Assembly (NCBI GenBank): GCA_000961845.1
Contig: LADZ01000019.1
Span: 1 to 64,000, forward strand
DNA length: 64,000 nt
Source of the DNA: Flavobacteriales bacterium BRH_c54
Lineage (GTDB): Bacteria > Bacteroidota > Bacteroidia > Flavobacteriales_E > Vicingaceae
Direction: 5' to 3'
A program made the translations under genes and the position numbers. The notes beneath the pieces are model-generated. The model was not told the origin of the DNA and did no database searches. It worked only from the letters and a program-made list of their open reading frames with translations. Position 1 is the first letter of the stretch, and each line of letters opens with the position of its first letter. Below, piece by piece: positions 1 to 9,266 of this stretch.

Positions 1-48
1 TTGATATTGTTGTTGATATGCTTCGAAAGAGTTTATTTTTAATGACAT
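1..48 (-). CDS. N-terminal fragment of a divergent gene, possibly acetyl-CoA synthetase
   Basis: Reading the minus strand from an ATG at 48 gives 16 open codons running off the left edge: MSLKINSFEAYQQQYQ. The Ser-Phe-Glu-x-Tyr pattern right after the start resembles the beginning of bacterial acetyl-CoA synthetases (AcsA), which often open with a similar S[FL]EEY segment. That resemblance rests on very few residues. A gene diverging from sucA here would leave about 170 bp of intergenic DNA, a normal arrangement. No clear TAnnTTTG box is visible for it on the minus strand. Sixteen codons cannot prove a gene. Confidence 0.35.
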   Translation of the reverse strand, partial: MSLKINSFEAYQQQYQ

Positions 49-164
49 AGGTGAAATTTTATTGCGTTTTGATGTCTAAAATTAGACAAAAAAGAGGAAA
101 CCACATTTTTAAAATCATGATTTTTTAGAACATTTAACAACACTAATTTTTCTAACTTCTAAGC

Positions 165-194
165 TTTGTTAAACAGATATTTTATTTACTTTTG
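165..194 (+). promoter_or_regulatory. Bacteroidota-type promoter of sucAB
   Basis: TTTG at 165-168 and TACTTTTG at 187-194, spaced by 18 bp, match the Bacteroidota -33/-7 consensus (TTG, 17-22 bp, TAnnTTTG). The ATG of sucA follows 25 bases after the -7 box. Confidence 0.7.
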
Positions 195-219
195 TCTATT
201 CAAAAATCAAGACAAAGGC

Positions 220-2931
220 ATGGACAAACATTCCTATTTAAGCAATGCAGATGGAGCTGTAATTGAAGATTATTACCAGCGTTACATCAATAACCCTGAC
301 AGTGTTTCGGAAGGATGGAGAAAATTTTTTGAAGGATTCGAATTTGCTCGTAAAAACTACGACACTGATGTTCCGGAAAATTTCAACAAAGAATTTAAAG
401 TTTTAGATTTGATTAATGGTTATAGATCCAGAGGTCATTTATTTACTAAAACCAACCCTGTAAGAGCCAGAAGAACCTATAGACCAACATTGGATATTGA
501 AAACTATGGGCTAGAACAAGCGGATTTGGAAACTGTTTTTCAGGCAGGAAACGAAGTGGGCATTGGCCCGGCTAAACTAAAAGATATAATAGATCATTTG
601 CAACAAACTTATTGTGATTCAATAGGCGTTGAATACATGTACATCAGAAAACCTGAAGAAGTTGCTTGGATTAGAGAAAAGATTGAACTTAAAAATAGAC
701 CCAAGTTTTCTGAAAAAGAAAAAAAACACATTTTACACAAGCTGAATCAAGCAGTAGTTTTTGAAAAGTTTTTACATACCAAATTCGTTGGTCAAAAACG
801 TTTCTCATTAGAAGGAAATGAAGCCCTTATTCCTGCTTTAGATGCTGTTGTTGAAAAAGGTGCTGACATCGGCATTAAAGAGTTTATTATCGGAATGGCT
901 CACAGAGGAAGATTAAATGTATTGGCCAACATCTTTAATAAAACCTACGAGAAAATTTTTAGTGAATTTGAAGGGAAAGAATATGAAGATAACCTTTTTG
1001 ATGGTGATGTAAAATACCATTTGGGTTATTCTTGCGATGTGAAAACCGATAACGGGCATGATGTTCACATGACACTAGCCCCCAATCCTTCTCACTTAGA
1101 AACTGTTGGACCGGTTGTAGAAGGAATTACTCGCTCTAAATTAGACACTTATTTAAAAGACGAAAAGAAAATTGTTCCTATCATTATTCATGGTGATGCA
1201 GCTATTGCAGGACAAGGAGTAGTGTATGAAGTGGTGCAAATGGCTCAATTGGATGGCTACAGAGTTGGAGGAACCTTACATATTGTAGTAAATAACCAAA
1301 TTGGTTTTACCACCAACTATATTGACGGACGTTCTAGTACGTATTGCACTGATGTTGCTAAAGTTACTTTATCTCCTGTACTTCATGTAAATGGCGATGA
1401 TGTAGAAGCAGTAATTCAAGCGATACAGTTTGCAATCGAATACCGTCAGACTTTCCATAAAGATGTTTTTATCGACATTTTAGGATATAGAAAATATGGA
1501 CATAACGAAGGGGATGAACCTAAGTTTACTCAACCCCTATTATACAAAGCCATTGGAAAACACAAAAACCCAAGAGACCTTTATTTAGATAAATTAATTA
1601 ATGAAGGAATTATCAGTAAAGAAAAAGCATCCGAACAAGAAAATGTATTTAACCAATTATTGCAAGAAAGGTTAGATGATGCCAAACAAATTGAAAGAGC
1701 TACCGTTTCTCACTTCTTAAACAGAACGTGGCAAGGTGTTGAAGTAAGTGATGAGGATTCTTTTTTAACCTCTCCTGATACTTCTTACGATAAAAAGAAA
1801 TTAATAGAATTAGCTGATAAAATTAACAGTTTACCCAAAGATAAAAAATTCATTAACAAACTTGCTCGACTTTTTGAAGCAAGAAAACAAATGATAAAAG
1901 ATGACAACTTAGATTGGGCAATGGGCGAACTATTAGCTTATGCAACTTTATTAGCAGATAAACACCCTATTCGTTTTTCTGGTCAGGATGTGGAAAGAGG
2001 AACTTTCTCTCATAGACATGCTGTTGTTAAAGTAGAAGATTCAGAAGAAGAGTATACTCCATTAAACAATATATCTAAAGACCAAGCTCCTTTATATATC
2101 TACAACTCTTTACTTTCTGAGTATGGTGTTTTAGGTTTTGAGTATGGTTACGCAATGGCTAGTCCAAATGCATTAACTATTTGGGAAGCACAATTTGGAG
2201 ACTTTAATAATGGAGCTCAAATTATTATCGACCAATTTTTAAGTGCTGCCGAAGAAAAATGGAAAACACAAAACGGATTGGTGATGTTATTACCTCACGG
2301 TTACGAAGGACAAGGAGCAGAGCACTCTAGTGGCAGAATGGAAAGGTTTTTACAGCTTTGTGCTGAAGATAATATGCAAATTGCCAACTGTTCTACTCCG
2401 GCAAATTTCTTCCATATTTTAAGAAGACAATTAAAATGGAATTTTAGAAAACCATTGGTAGTATTTACTCCAAAAAGTTTATTAAGACATCCCAAATGCG
2501 TTTCTACCGTAGATGAATTAGCAAAAGGAAAATTCCAAGAAGTAATTGATGATACCACTGCAAAAGCTAAAGATATAGATACCTTAGTGTTCTGCACAGG
2601 TAAATTCTACTACGATTTATTAGCTAAAAAAGAAGATATAAATGCTGAAAACATTGCTTTAGTAAGATTAGAACAATTGTACCCGCTTCCATTCAACCAA
2701 ATTGAAGAAATAGTAAAGAAATACAACAAAACTAAAAAAATCATTTGGGCACAAGAAGAACCTGAAAATATGGGAGCATGGAGCCATATGATGAGGCATT
2801 TATCTCACTTAAATTTAGAAGTAATTTCATTAGCAGAAAGTGGTGCTCCGGCAACAGGTTCAGCAAAAGCACACGTAGTAAGACATACTGCAATTATTGA
2901 TAAATTATTTGAAAACACATTAGTAAGTTAA
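220..2931 (+). CDS. sucA: 2-oxoglutarate dehydrogenase E1 component
   Basis: SucA is the thiamine-diphosphate-dependent decarboxylase of the cytosolic 2-oxoglutarate dehydrogenase complex (TCA cycle). It converts 2-oxoglutarate to a succinyl group passed to the lipoyl arm of E2. The 903-residue product has the family's full length and motifs: GMAHRGRLNVLAN near residue 225, HGDAA near 324, NNQIGFTT near 358, the YGHNEGDEP segment, and HGYEGQGAEHSSGR near 693 in the pyrimidine-binding half. A TTG codon in frame at 166 would add 18 residues, but it lies inside the promoter and the extension is not family-like, so I start at ATG 220. sucB follows 59 bp downstream; E3 (lpd) is not in the window. 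Confidence 0.97.
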   Translation: MDKHSYLSNADGAVIEDYYQRYINNPDSVSEGWRKFFEGFEFARKNYDTDVPENFNKEFKVLDLINGYRSRGHLFTKTNPVRARRTYRPTLDIENYGLEQADLETVFQAGNEVGIGPAKLKDIIDHLQQTYCDSIGVEYMYIRKPEEVAWIREKIELKNRPKFSEKEKKHILHKLNQAVVFEKFLHTKFVGQKRFSLEGNEALIPALDAVVEKGADIGIKEFIIGMAHRGRLNVLANIFNKTYEKIFSEFEGKEYEDNLFDGDVKYHLGYSCDVKTDNGHDVHMTLAPNPSHLETVGPVVEGITRSKLDTYLKDEKKIVPIIIHGDAAIAGQGVVYEVVQMAQLDGYRVGGTLHIVVNNQIGFTTNYIDGRSSTYCTDVAKVTLSPVLHVNGDDVEAVIQAIQFAIEYRQTFHKDVFIDILGYRKYGHNEGDEPKFTQPLLYKAIGKHKNPRDLYLDKLINEGIISKEKASEQENVFNQLLQERLDDAKQIERATVSHFLNRTWQGVEVSDEDSFLTSPDTSYDKKKLIELADKINSLPKDKKFINKLARLFEARKQMIKDDNLDWAMGELLAYATLLADKHPIRFSGQDVERGTFSHRHAVVKVEDSEEEYTPLNNISKDQAPLYIYNSLLSEYGVLGFEYGYAMASPNALTIWEAQFGDFNNGAQIIIDQFLSAAEEKWKTQNGLVMLLPHGYEGQGAEHSSGRMERFLQLCAEDNMQIANCSTPANFFHILRRQLKWNFRKPLVVFTPKSLLRHPKCVSTVDELAKGKFQEVIDDTTAKAKDIDTLVFCTGKFYYDLLAKKEDINAENIALVRLEQLYPLPFNQIEEIVKKYNKTKKIIWAQEEPENMGAWSHMMRHLSHLNLEVISLAESGAPATGSAKAHVVRHTAIIDKLFENTLVS

Positions 2932-2990
2932 AAAGCTTAGAAGACGGAAACACGAAGACAAAAGTTTTAAAAAATTAAACCTATAAAAAT

Positions 2991-4244
2991 ATGGCTTTAG
3001 AAATGAAAGTTCCCTCACCGGGAGAATCTATAACAGAAGTTGAAATAGCACAATGGTTAGTAGAGGATGGCGATTATGTTGAAAAAGACCAAGCAATTGC
3101 CGAAGTTGATTCAGACAAAGCAACCTTGGAATTGCCTGCCGAAGAAGCCGGAATTATTACACTAAAAGCTGAGGAAGGCGATTTAGTTAAAGTTGGTGCT
3201 GTTGTTTGCTTAATAGATACTGATGCCAAAAAACCCGAAGGATTTGAATCTAAATCAGCTCCTGAAGAAAAAGTAGAAGAAAAAGCCGAAGTAGCAGCAG
3301 CCCCTAAACAGGAAACAACTACTCCTAACCCTGCTCCTGCTACAAAAACAGACGTTAAAGCAACTCCTTTAGCCAAAGAAATGATTAGTGCTAACAACAT
3401 CAACACTAAAAAAATTGTTGGTAGCGGAAGTAATGGAAAAATTACCAAAAGCGATATACAAGCTTATTTAACTAGCGGAATTGACTCATCTGCCATTGCA
3501 GGTTGGGGAGGTTCTCGTGAGCAAGACAAACAAAAAATGTCGATGCTGAGAAGAAAGGTTGCTCAACGTTTGGTTAGCGTTAAAAACGAAACGGCTATGT
3601 TGACTACTTTCAACGAAGTGGACATGAAACCTATCATGGATTTAAGAAATCAATTTAAAGATAAATTTAAAGAAACACATGGTGTAAGCTTAGGCTTCAT
3701 GTCATTCTTCACCAAAGCAGTTACTGAAGCACTTCGTCAGTTTCCTACCGTAAACGGAATGATAGATGGAGATTACATTATAACTTACGATTATGCTGAC
3801 ATAGGTATAGCTGTTAGCTCTCCAAAAGGATTGATGGTTCCTGTGGTTAGAAATGCCGAAAGAATGACATTGGCTGAAATTGAAGCTGAAATAAAACGAT
3901 TGGCAGTAAAAGCTCGTGATGGAAAAATTGATATCTCAGATATGGAAGGAGGAACTTTTACCATTACCAATGGTGGCGTTTTTGGTTCTATGATGAGTAC
4001 ACCAATTATTAATCCTCCGCAAAGTGCTATTTTAGGAATGCATAATATTGTAGATAGACCAATAGCTGTAGATGGAAAAGTAGAAATAAGACCTATGATG
4101 TATGTTGCATTGAGCTACGACCATAGAATTATTGATGGTAGAGAATCTGTAGGATTCTTAAAAGCAATAAAAGAAATGCTTGAAAACCCAAGCAGCATCA
4201 TCTTTGGAGGTAAAAACCCAGATGAAGTGTTACTTAATTTATGA
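2991..4244 (+). CDS. sucB: Dihydrolipoyllysine succinyltransferase, E2 of 2-oxoglutarate dehydrogenase
   Basis: SucB forms the core of the 2-oxoglutarate dehydrogenase complex and transfers the succinyl group to CoA. The 417-residue protein has the expected order: an N-terminal lipoyl domain (residues 1-78) with the DSDKA lipoylation site at Lys43, an Ala/Pro/Glu-rich linker, a peripheral-subunit-binding domain (about 124-160), and the catalytic domain (about 185-417) with the DHRIIDG active-site motif (His378, Asp382). It is transcribed with sucA. Its TGA stop overlaps the ATG of the next gene (ATGA), so the downstream mechanosensitive channel is translationally coupled to it. Confidence 0.97.
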   Translation: MALEMKVPSPGESITEVEIAQWLVEDGDYVEKDQAIAEVDSDKATLELPAEEAGIITLKAEEGDLVKVGAVVCLIDTDAKKPEGFESKSAPEEKVEEKAEVAAAPKQETTTPNPAPATKTDVKATPLAKEMISANNINTKKIVGSGSNGKITKSDIQAYLTSGIDSSAIAGWGGSREQDKQKMSMLRRKVAQRLVSVKNETAMLTTFNEVDMKPIMDLRNQFKDKFKETHGVSLGFMSFFTKAVTEALRQFPTVNGMIDGDYIITYDYADIGIAVSSPKGLMVPVVRNAERMTLAEIEAEIKRLAVKARDGKIDISDMEGGTFTITNGGVFGSMMSTPIINPPQSAILGMHNIVDRPIAVDGKVEIRPMMYVALSYDHRIIDGRESVGFLKAIKEMLENPSSIIFGGKNPDEVLLNL

Positions 4245-5128
4245 TAGGTGAATTTTTAAATAATAGCTGGAGCGAAATTATTAACTCCAACACTATTAAA
4301 TATTTAATTTTTGTAGTTGTAACACTTGCTGTTGCTTCATTGGTATTAGTTATTTTACGAAAAATAGCCACCAAATTAATTAACAGTAATGCCGATAAAA
4401 TTAAAGTTGATCCTACTAACTTTTCTTTCCTAAAAAACTCCTTAAGTTTTATTATTTACTTTATTGCTTTAATAATTATTTTCCGGCATATTCCGGCATT
4501 ACGTTCTTTTGGTTCTGCCTTATTTGCCGGAGCAGGAATTCTAGCGGCTATTATTGGTTTTGCTTCTCAAAAAGCTTTTTCTAACATCATTACAGGAATT
4601 TTTATTCTAATTTTTAAACCATACCGAGTAGGAGATGTTATAGAAATTAGCAATGGTAGAATAGGAACAGTAGAAGAAATTACCTTACGCCACACCATCA
4701 TCAAAGATTTTAAAAATGAACGAATTATAGTCCCAAATACCGTAATTAGTGATGATATTATCATTAACAGCTCTATAACAGACTCTAAAATTCAATGCAG
4801 AGTTGAAGTAGGTATCAGCTACGATTCCGACATAGACCTTGCAATGCAAATTATGCGAAGCGAGTGTGAAAAACATCCTTTAATGATTGATAATAGGACA
4901 CTTGAAGAAACTGCTAAAGATGAACCTATAGTGAGAGTAGCTGTAATTGCTTTAGCAGATTTTTCGGTAAATTTAAGAGCAAATGCTTGGACAGAAAGTT
5001 TTGCTGATGCTTTTCAAATGCGTACAGACTTACTAAAAAGCATTAAAGAACGCTTCGACCGTGAAGGCATTGAAATCCCTTTCCCATACAGAACTATCGT
5101 TTATAAAAAAGACATAGAGAAGAAGTAA
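4241..5128 (+). CDS. Small-conductance mechanosensitive channel (MscS family)
   Basis: This 295-residue inner-membrane protein opens under membrane tension to release solutes during osmotic downshock. Three hydrophobic segments occupy residues 15-40, 60-85 and 90-125. The third is the pore helix in typical Gly/Ala-rich MscS form ([20 protein letters not shown]), followed by [12 protein letters not shown] at the start of the beta domain. The Ala/Gly spacing and length match the short MscS class. It begins within sucB (ATGA overlap), so it is made with the 2-oxoglutarate dehydrogenase complex; no functional link is known to me. It faces panC across 63 bp, where no strong terminator is visible. 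Confidence 0.93.
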   Translation: MIGEFLNNSWSEIINSNTIKYLIFVVVTLAVASLVLVILRKIATKLINSNADKIKVDPTNFSFLKNSLSFIIYFIALIIIFRHIPALRSFGSALFAGAGILAAIIGFASQKAFSNIITGIFILIFKPYRVGDVIEISNGRIGTVEEITLRHTIIKDFKNERIIVPNTVISDDIIINSSITDSKIQCRVEVGISYDSDIDLAMQIMRSECEKHPLMIDNRTLEETAKDEPIVRVAVIALADFSVNLRANAWTESFADAFQMRTDLLKSIKERFDREGIEIPFPYRTIVYKKDIEKK

Positions 5129-5191
5129 GGAAAGTTTAAAAGATCTAGCATTTATAAGGTTTAATTAAGTCTCCTTCAAAATTCATTTTTC

Positions 5192-6043
5192 CTAACTATA
5201 TAAAGTAACATTGTCTATTAACCTTACATTGCCTACAAAAACAGCAACAAAAGCAACACAATAAGTTGTTTCTTCCCAATTTGTTATAGGAGTTAATGTA
5301 TTTCCATCAGCAATTTCAAGATATTCTAATTGTAATGCAAGTATATTTTTAATGGCACTAATAAAGTTGTTTTTAACCTCCTCTACACTAAGTATTTTAG
5401 CTTGTTGCTTGGCATCTTGCAAGAACTTATAAATATTGGCTGCTTGTTCTTTTTGTTCAGGTGTTAATCGTTCGTTACGAGAGCTCATTGCTAATCCGTT
5501 AGCTTCTCTAACAATGGGACAACCAATAATTTGAACCGGTAACTTCAGTTGTTTTACTAAATTCCGAACAACAGCCAATTGCTGAAAATCTTTTTCCCCA
5601 AAATAAGCCCTCGTTGGCTGTACAACATCAAAAAAACGCTCTAAAACCATTCCTACACCGTCAAAATGCCCTGGACGATGTTGTGCTTCCATTACTAATG
5701 ATAAGTTCCCAAAATCGTAGCTTTTTTCTATTTTGTTGGGATAAATCTCTTTAACATCAGGTAAAAAAATAACTAGCTTGGCATTATCAGCAAAAGCATT
5801 TTGTATAAAGGCTAAATCTTTATCAGTATGTCTAGGATATTTTTCTAAATCTTCTTTATTATTGAACTGTGTTGGGTTGACAAATATACTACAAACCATT
5901 AGATCATTTTCTTCAATAGCTTTTGCCATTAAAGATAAATGTCCTTGGTGTAAAGCTCCCATAGTGGGGACAAAACCAATGGTTTTATTTGCATAAGATA
6001 AAAGAAATTGTTGAAGTTCAACAACCGTTTTGAAGATAAGCAT
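5192..6043 (-). CDS. panC: Pantothenate synthetase (pantoate--beta-alanine ligase)
   Basis: PanC joins pantoate and beta-alanine with ATP in the cytosol, the last step to pantothenate and thus coenzyme A. The 283-residue product is of family length and carries the nucleotidyltransferase HIGH-type motif GALHQGH (His32, His35), the PTQFNNKEDLEKYPR substrate loop, YFGEKDFQQL, and the KMSKS-like loop MSSRNERL. The start at 6043 puts the TIGFVPTMGA strand at the usual place. panB and panD are not adjacent, so the pathway genes are scattered. Confidence 0.97.
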   Translation of the reverse strand: MLIFKTVVELQQFLLSYANKTIGFVPTMGALHQGHLSLMAKAIEENDLMVCSIFVNPTQFNNKEDLEKYPRHTDKDLAFIQNAFADNAKLVIFLPDVKEIYPNKIEKSYDFGNLSLVMEAQHRPGHFDGVGMVLERFFDVVQPTRAYFGEKDFQQLAVVRNLVKQLKLPVQIIGCPIVREANGLAMSSRNERLTPEQKEQAANIYKFLQDAKQQAKILSVEEVKNNFISAIKNILALQLEYLEIADGNTLTPITNWEETTYCVAFVAVFVGNVRLIDNVTLYS

Positions 6044-6162
6044 AAAAAGCTATTTAATAAAAAGTGTGCAAAATAACGTAATTTTTATCACTCTGTTAAG
6101 CTTTAAGTTCTGAGTTTAATTCTTCCGACTTCAGTCTTCCGTCTTCTAACTTTTAAGTACTC

Positions 6163-7002
6163 CTAAGTATTGCTCTCCTCTTTTGGTTGTTTCATATGTA
6201 CCACTCTTTGTGGGAAAGGAATTTCAACATTATTTTCTTTAAAGTATTCGTACAACCTCACTCTAATTTGACTTTTAATAGATTCTACCCTAAACACTTC
6301 ATCACACCAAAAAAACACCGAAAAATTAAGTGACGAATCTCCATATTCTTGAAACCTTACCGTTGGATCAGGATGACTTAACACTTCTTTTTGCTCTTTA
6401 ACCGCTTTTTCCATCAATTCCATAACCAATTTTACATCAGAGGAATAGTCTACTCCTACTTTAATTTCAAAACGAGAAGAAATAGAGCTATACGTCCAAT
6501 TAATTAAATTATTATTAGTTATCACAGAATTGGGTAAAATAATAAAAGTATCTTCTCGGGTAATTACTGAGGTGGTTCTTAAGTTTATCTTTTGTACTCT
6601 ACCCACAATTCCATCCACTTCAATCACATCATTTACTTTAATAGTAGAATCAAACAATAAAATAATTCCAGAAGTTATATCTCCAAACAAATTTTGCAAC
6701 CCAAAACCAACACCTACCAATAAAGCTGCCGAGCCTGCCAATAAAACAGTAATATCAACACCAACTATTTGGAGCCCTATAGCCACCGCCAAAACAACTA
6801 CAATGTACTTGAAAATGGTAAAAAGTGAATATTTTTTAGGTAAGTCTAATGCCGATTTTCTAAAAATGGCTTTTTTAACCACTTTAATAAAAATGTAAAC
6901 TCCTAAAATAAAAAGCAGTAACGTTATTAAGGTAATTACCCTAAACTGATGCTTTGCAACTGTAAAAAGAGAATAATCTAATATTTCGTTAATATCCATC
7001 AT
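6163..7002 (-). CDS. Second MscS-family mechanosensitive channel
   Basis: The 279-residue protein is a second short MscS-type channel, distinct in sequence from the one at 4241. A hydrophobic helix spans residues 20-42 and two more span about 65-115. The pore helix is AGSAALLVGVGFGLQNLFGD, then a beta domain with VNDVIEVDGIVGRVQKINLR and a short C-terminal alpha/beta domain ending near PFPQRVVHMKQ. It lies 4 bp downstream of the K+ channel gene on the same strand, so the two are probably co-transcribed, pairing two osmotic or ionic channels. The region between its end and panC holds no gene. Confidence 0.92.
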   Translation of the reverse strand: MMDINEILDYSLFTVAKHQFRVITLITLLLFILGVYIFIKVVKKAIFRKSALDLPKKYSLFTIFKYIVVVLAVAIGLQIVGVDITVLLAGSAALLVGVGFGLQNLFGDITSGIILLFDSTIKVNDVIEVDGIVGRVQKINLRTTSVITREDTFIILPNSVITNNNLINWTYSSISSRFEIKVGVDYSSDVKLVMELMEKAVKEQKEVLSHPDPTVRFQEYGDSSLNFSVFFWCDEVFRVESIKSQIRVRLYEYFKENNVEIPFPQRVVHMKQPKEESNT

Positions 7003-7006
7003 TGTT

Positions 7007-7798
7007 TTATTTTAAATCGTTACCACAATTATTACAAAAATTAGCATTTACATTATTTTGATGTTTGCATTTAGCACAAACTTTTTGCTCATTACCAGCT
7101 CGTGCTACCTCAACAGTAAAAATAGCTGTTGGAACAGCAATAATAGAGTACCCAATAATCATTACCACAGACGAAATAAACTTTCCTAAAACTGTAGTAG
7201 GAACAATATCTCCATACCCAACAGTTGTAATGGTAATAATTGCCCAATAAATACTCTGAGGAATACTAGTAAAACCATTTTCTGCTCCCTCCACTACATA
7301 CATTATGGTTCCCATAATTATTACCACAGCTAAAATAGTAAACAAAAAAGTGCTGGTTTTATAAATACTAGAAACTAACGCTTTTTTAAGTGTATTCGCT
7401 TCTTTTATAAACCTTACCAACTTAATTATTCTCACAACCCTTAACAACCTTAACGAACGAATAGCCATCAAAAAATGAATATTGGGTAAAATAAAAATTA
7501 AATAGGTAGGTAAAACAGCCAACAAATCTACCACTCCCCAAAAACTAAAAATATAATTCTTAGGTTTCGGACTAACCCATATTCTTAAAAAATACTCTAT
7601 AGTAAAAACTCCTGTAAAAAATAGTTCTAAAATAAAAAACCCTGAAGTAAAGTCTTGTTCTAACTGTGGTATGCTCTCCAATATTACTGTCAGTACACTA
7701 GCTAAAATCAACCATAATAATACAATATCAAATCTTTTACCCGCTTTGGTATCTGTCCCAAAAATAACAACAAACATTTTGTCTCTAAATGACGGCAT
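7007..7798 (-). CDS. Voltage-gated K+ channel-like protein with C-terminal zinc ribbon
   Basis: Six membrane segments fit the Kv plan. S4 carries regularly spaced charges (RSLRLLRVVRIIKLVRF, about residues 114-130), and the pore loop has the K+ selectivity filter TVGYGD (192-197). The cytoplasmic tail ends in a Cys4 zinc ribbon (CAKC then CNNC, at the extreme C-terminus). The longest frame begins at 7876, but that adds 26 residues lying over the mgtE promoter. A minus-strand -7 box at 7828-7835 points to the ATG at 7798, giving 263 residues. The gene diverges from mgtE and lies 4 bp from the MscS gene at 6163. Ion selectivity is inferred from the filter only. Confidence 0.9.
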   Translation of the reverse strand: MPSFRDKMFVVIFGTDTKAGKRFDIVLLWLILASVLTVILESIPQLEQDFTSGFFILELFFTGVFTIEYFLRIWVSPKPKNYIFSFWGVVDLLAVLPTYLIFILPNIHFLMAIRSLRLLRVVRIIKLVRFIKEANTLKKALVSSIYKTSTFLFTILAVVIIMGTIMYVVEGAENGFTSIPQSIYWAIITITTVGYGDIVPTTVLGKFISSVVMIIGYSIIAVPTAIFTVEVARAGNEQKVCAKCKHQNNVNANFCNNCGNDLK

Positions 7799-7827
7799 AA
7801 AATATAGTATAAGTTGATTCTCACTTT

Positions 7828-7835
7828 CAAAATTA
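7828..7835 (-). promoter_or_regulatory. -7 box for the K+ channel/MscS pair
   Basis: The minus strand reads TAATTTTG here, matching TAnnTTTG, 29 bases before the ATG at 7798. No good -33 element is seen. Its position argues against the longer start at 7876. Confidence 0.45.
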
Positions 7836-7863
7836 GTCAATTTTAAGCGAAAATAATTTCTTA

Positions 7864-7893
7864 TTGGAATTCGCATTGAAAATGATAACTTTG
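7864..7893 (+). promoter_or_regulatory. Bacteroidota-type promoter of mgtE
   Basis: TTG at 7864-7866 and TAACTTTG at 7886-7893, spaced by 19 bp, precede the mgtE ATG by 20 bases. Both elements match the Bacteroidota consensus. Confidence 0.65.
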
Positions 7894-7913
7894 CAAGCCT
7901 TATATACTATGTC

Positions 7914-9266
7914 ATGCAGTTTGAATTAACAAAAGAATTTTTAGACCACCTTAACAATGCTGTTACCGCAGGTGCAGAGCAAGAGGTATTGATGTTAATT
8001 CAAGATTTGCACCCTGCAGATATTGCCGAAATTCTTGATGAGCAATCCTTAAATCAAGCCAAAGCTTTTTTTAGTTTCTTACCACAAGAATTAAGTTCCG
8101 ATGTATTGGTTGAGCTAGATGAAGATACCAGAGAAAAATTCTTAGCAGCCCTAACTTCCCAAGAAATTGCTTCTAAATTCATCGATAATATGGATTCCGA
8201 TGATGCGGCAGATGTTATTGGAGAACTTTCTGATGAAAAAAGAGATGAAGTAATCTCGCACATTGAAGATATAGAACAAGCATCAGACATTCTTAAATTA
8301 CTAAACTACCCCGAAGATACTGCCGGTGGTTTGATGGCAAATGAATTGGCAAAAGTAAATTGGAATTGGACTATTGGAAATTGCCTCACTGAACTTAAAA
8401 AACAAGCTGAAGAATTAGATAAAATTTACACCGTTTATGTTGTTGATGATGATGATGTTTTAAAAGGTAGAATTTCTTTGCGAAAGCTATTACTTACACC
8501 AAGTAATAAAAAGGTAAAAGATATTTATGATGACGACATCCTTTCCGTAACTCCCGATACGGATGATGAACAAGTCGCCAACATCATGGAAAAATACGAT
8601 TTAGTTTCTGTTCCTGTTGTTGATGAAATGGGAAGATTATTAGGTAGAATTACCATTGATGATGTAGTTGATGTAATTAAAGAAGAAGCTGAAAGAGATT
8701 ACCAAATGGCTTCGGGTATTTCTGAAAATGTTGAATCTTCCGATAAATTTTGGATAATCTCCAGAGCAAGATTGCCTTGGTTATTAGTTGGTTTGTTAGG
8801 TGGAATTGTAAGTTCAAAAATTATTGGCATTTACGAAAACCAAATTCAAATTCATCCTGAAATGGCATTTTTCATTCCGCTAATTGCCGCTATGGGCGGA
8901 AATGTTGGAGTTCAATCTTCTGCTTTAATAGTACAAGGGTTGGCTAATAACTCATTAGGGCTAAACAGTGTTTGGAGTAAAGTAGGCAAAGAAATGGCTG
9001 TAGGAATTCTAAACGGAGTAGTTTGTTCTGCCATTATTTTTGGCTATAATTATTTTTTTGAAGAAACCTTAACCCTAGCTATTACGGTAAGCATAGCACT
9101 TATTTCTGTTATCTTTTTTGCAGGAATTTTCGGGACAATTATCCCATTAATGCTAAACAAATATAAAATAGATCCTGCACTAGCAACAGGTCCATTTATT
9201 ACCACTACTAACGATATCTTTGGAATTTTTCTATACTTTTTTATTGGTTACTTAATGTATGCCTAA
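7914..9266 (+). CDS. mgtE: Magnesium transporter MgtE
   Basis: MgtE is an inner-membrane Mg2+ channel gated by cytosolic Mg2+. The 450-residue protein shows the full layout: an acidic MgtE N domain (about 15-130, rich in Asp/Glu pairs), two CBS domains (about 135-260), a connecting helix, and five membrane helices from about 285. The membrane part includes the conserved AAMGGNVGVQSSAL segment in TM2 and the TTTNDIFG motif near the C-terminus. The ATG fits the promoter 20 bases upstream. Its end overlaps the dehydrogenase at 9259 by 8 bp, so the two are co-translated. Confidence 0.96.
   Translation: MQFELTKEFLDHLNNAVTAGAEQEVLMLIQDLHPADIAEILDEQSLNQAKAFFSFLPQELSSDVLVELDEDTREKFLAALTSQEIASKFIDNMDSDDAADVIGELSDEKRDEVISHIEDIEQASDILKLLNYPEDTAGGLMANELAKVNWNWTIGNCLTELKKQAEELDKIYTVYVVDDDDVLKGRISLRKLLLTPSNKKVKDIYDDDILSVTPDTDDEQVANIMEKYDLVSVPVVDEMGRLLGRITIDDVVDVIKEEAERDYQMASGISENVESSDKFWIISRARLPWLLVGLLGGIVSSKIIGIYENQIQIHPEMAFFIPLIAAMGGNVGVQSSALIVQGLANNSLGLNSVWSKVGKEMAVGILNGVVCSAIIFGYNYFFEETLTLAITVSIALISVIFFAGIFGTIIPLMLNKYKIDPALATGPFITTTNDIFGIFLYFFIGYLMYA

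Noticed and set aside
166-219. TTG start that would extend sucA by 18 residues
   Set aside because: The codon lies within the -33/-7 promoter elements at 165-194, and the extra residues do not resemble SucA N-termini; ATG 220 is preferred.
2301-2597. Minus-strand frame of 98 codons inside sucA
   Set aside because: It is antisense to conserved sucA motifs and has no promoter or start context; a reading-frame shadow.
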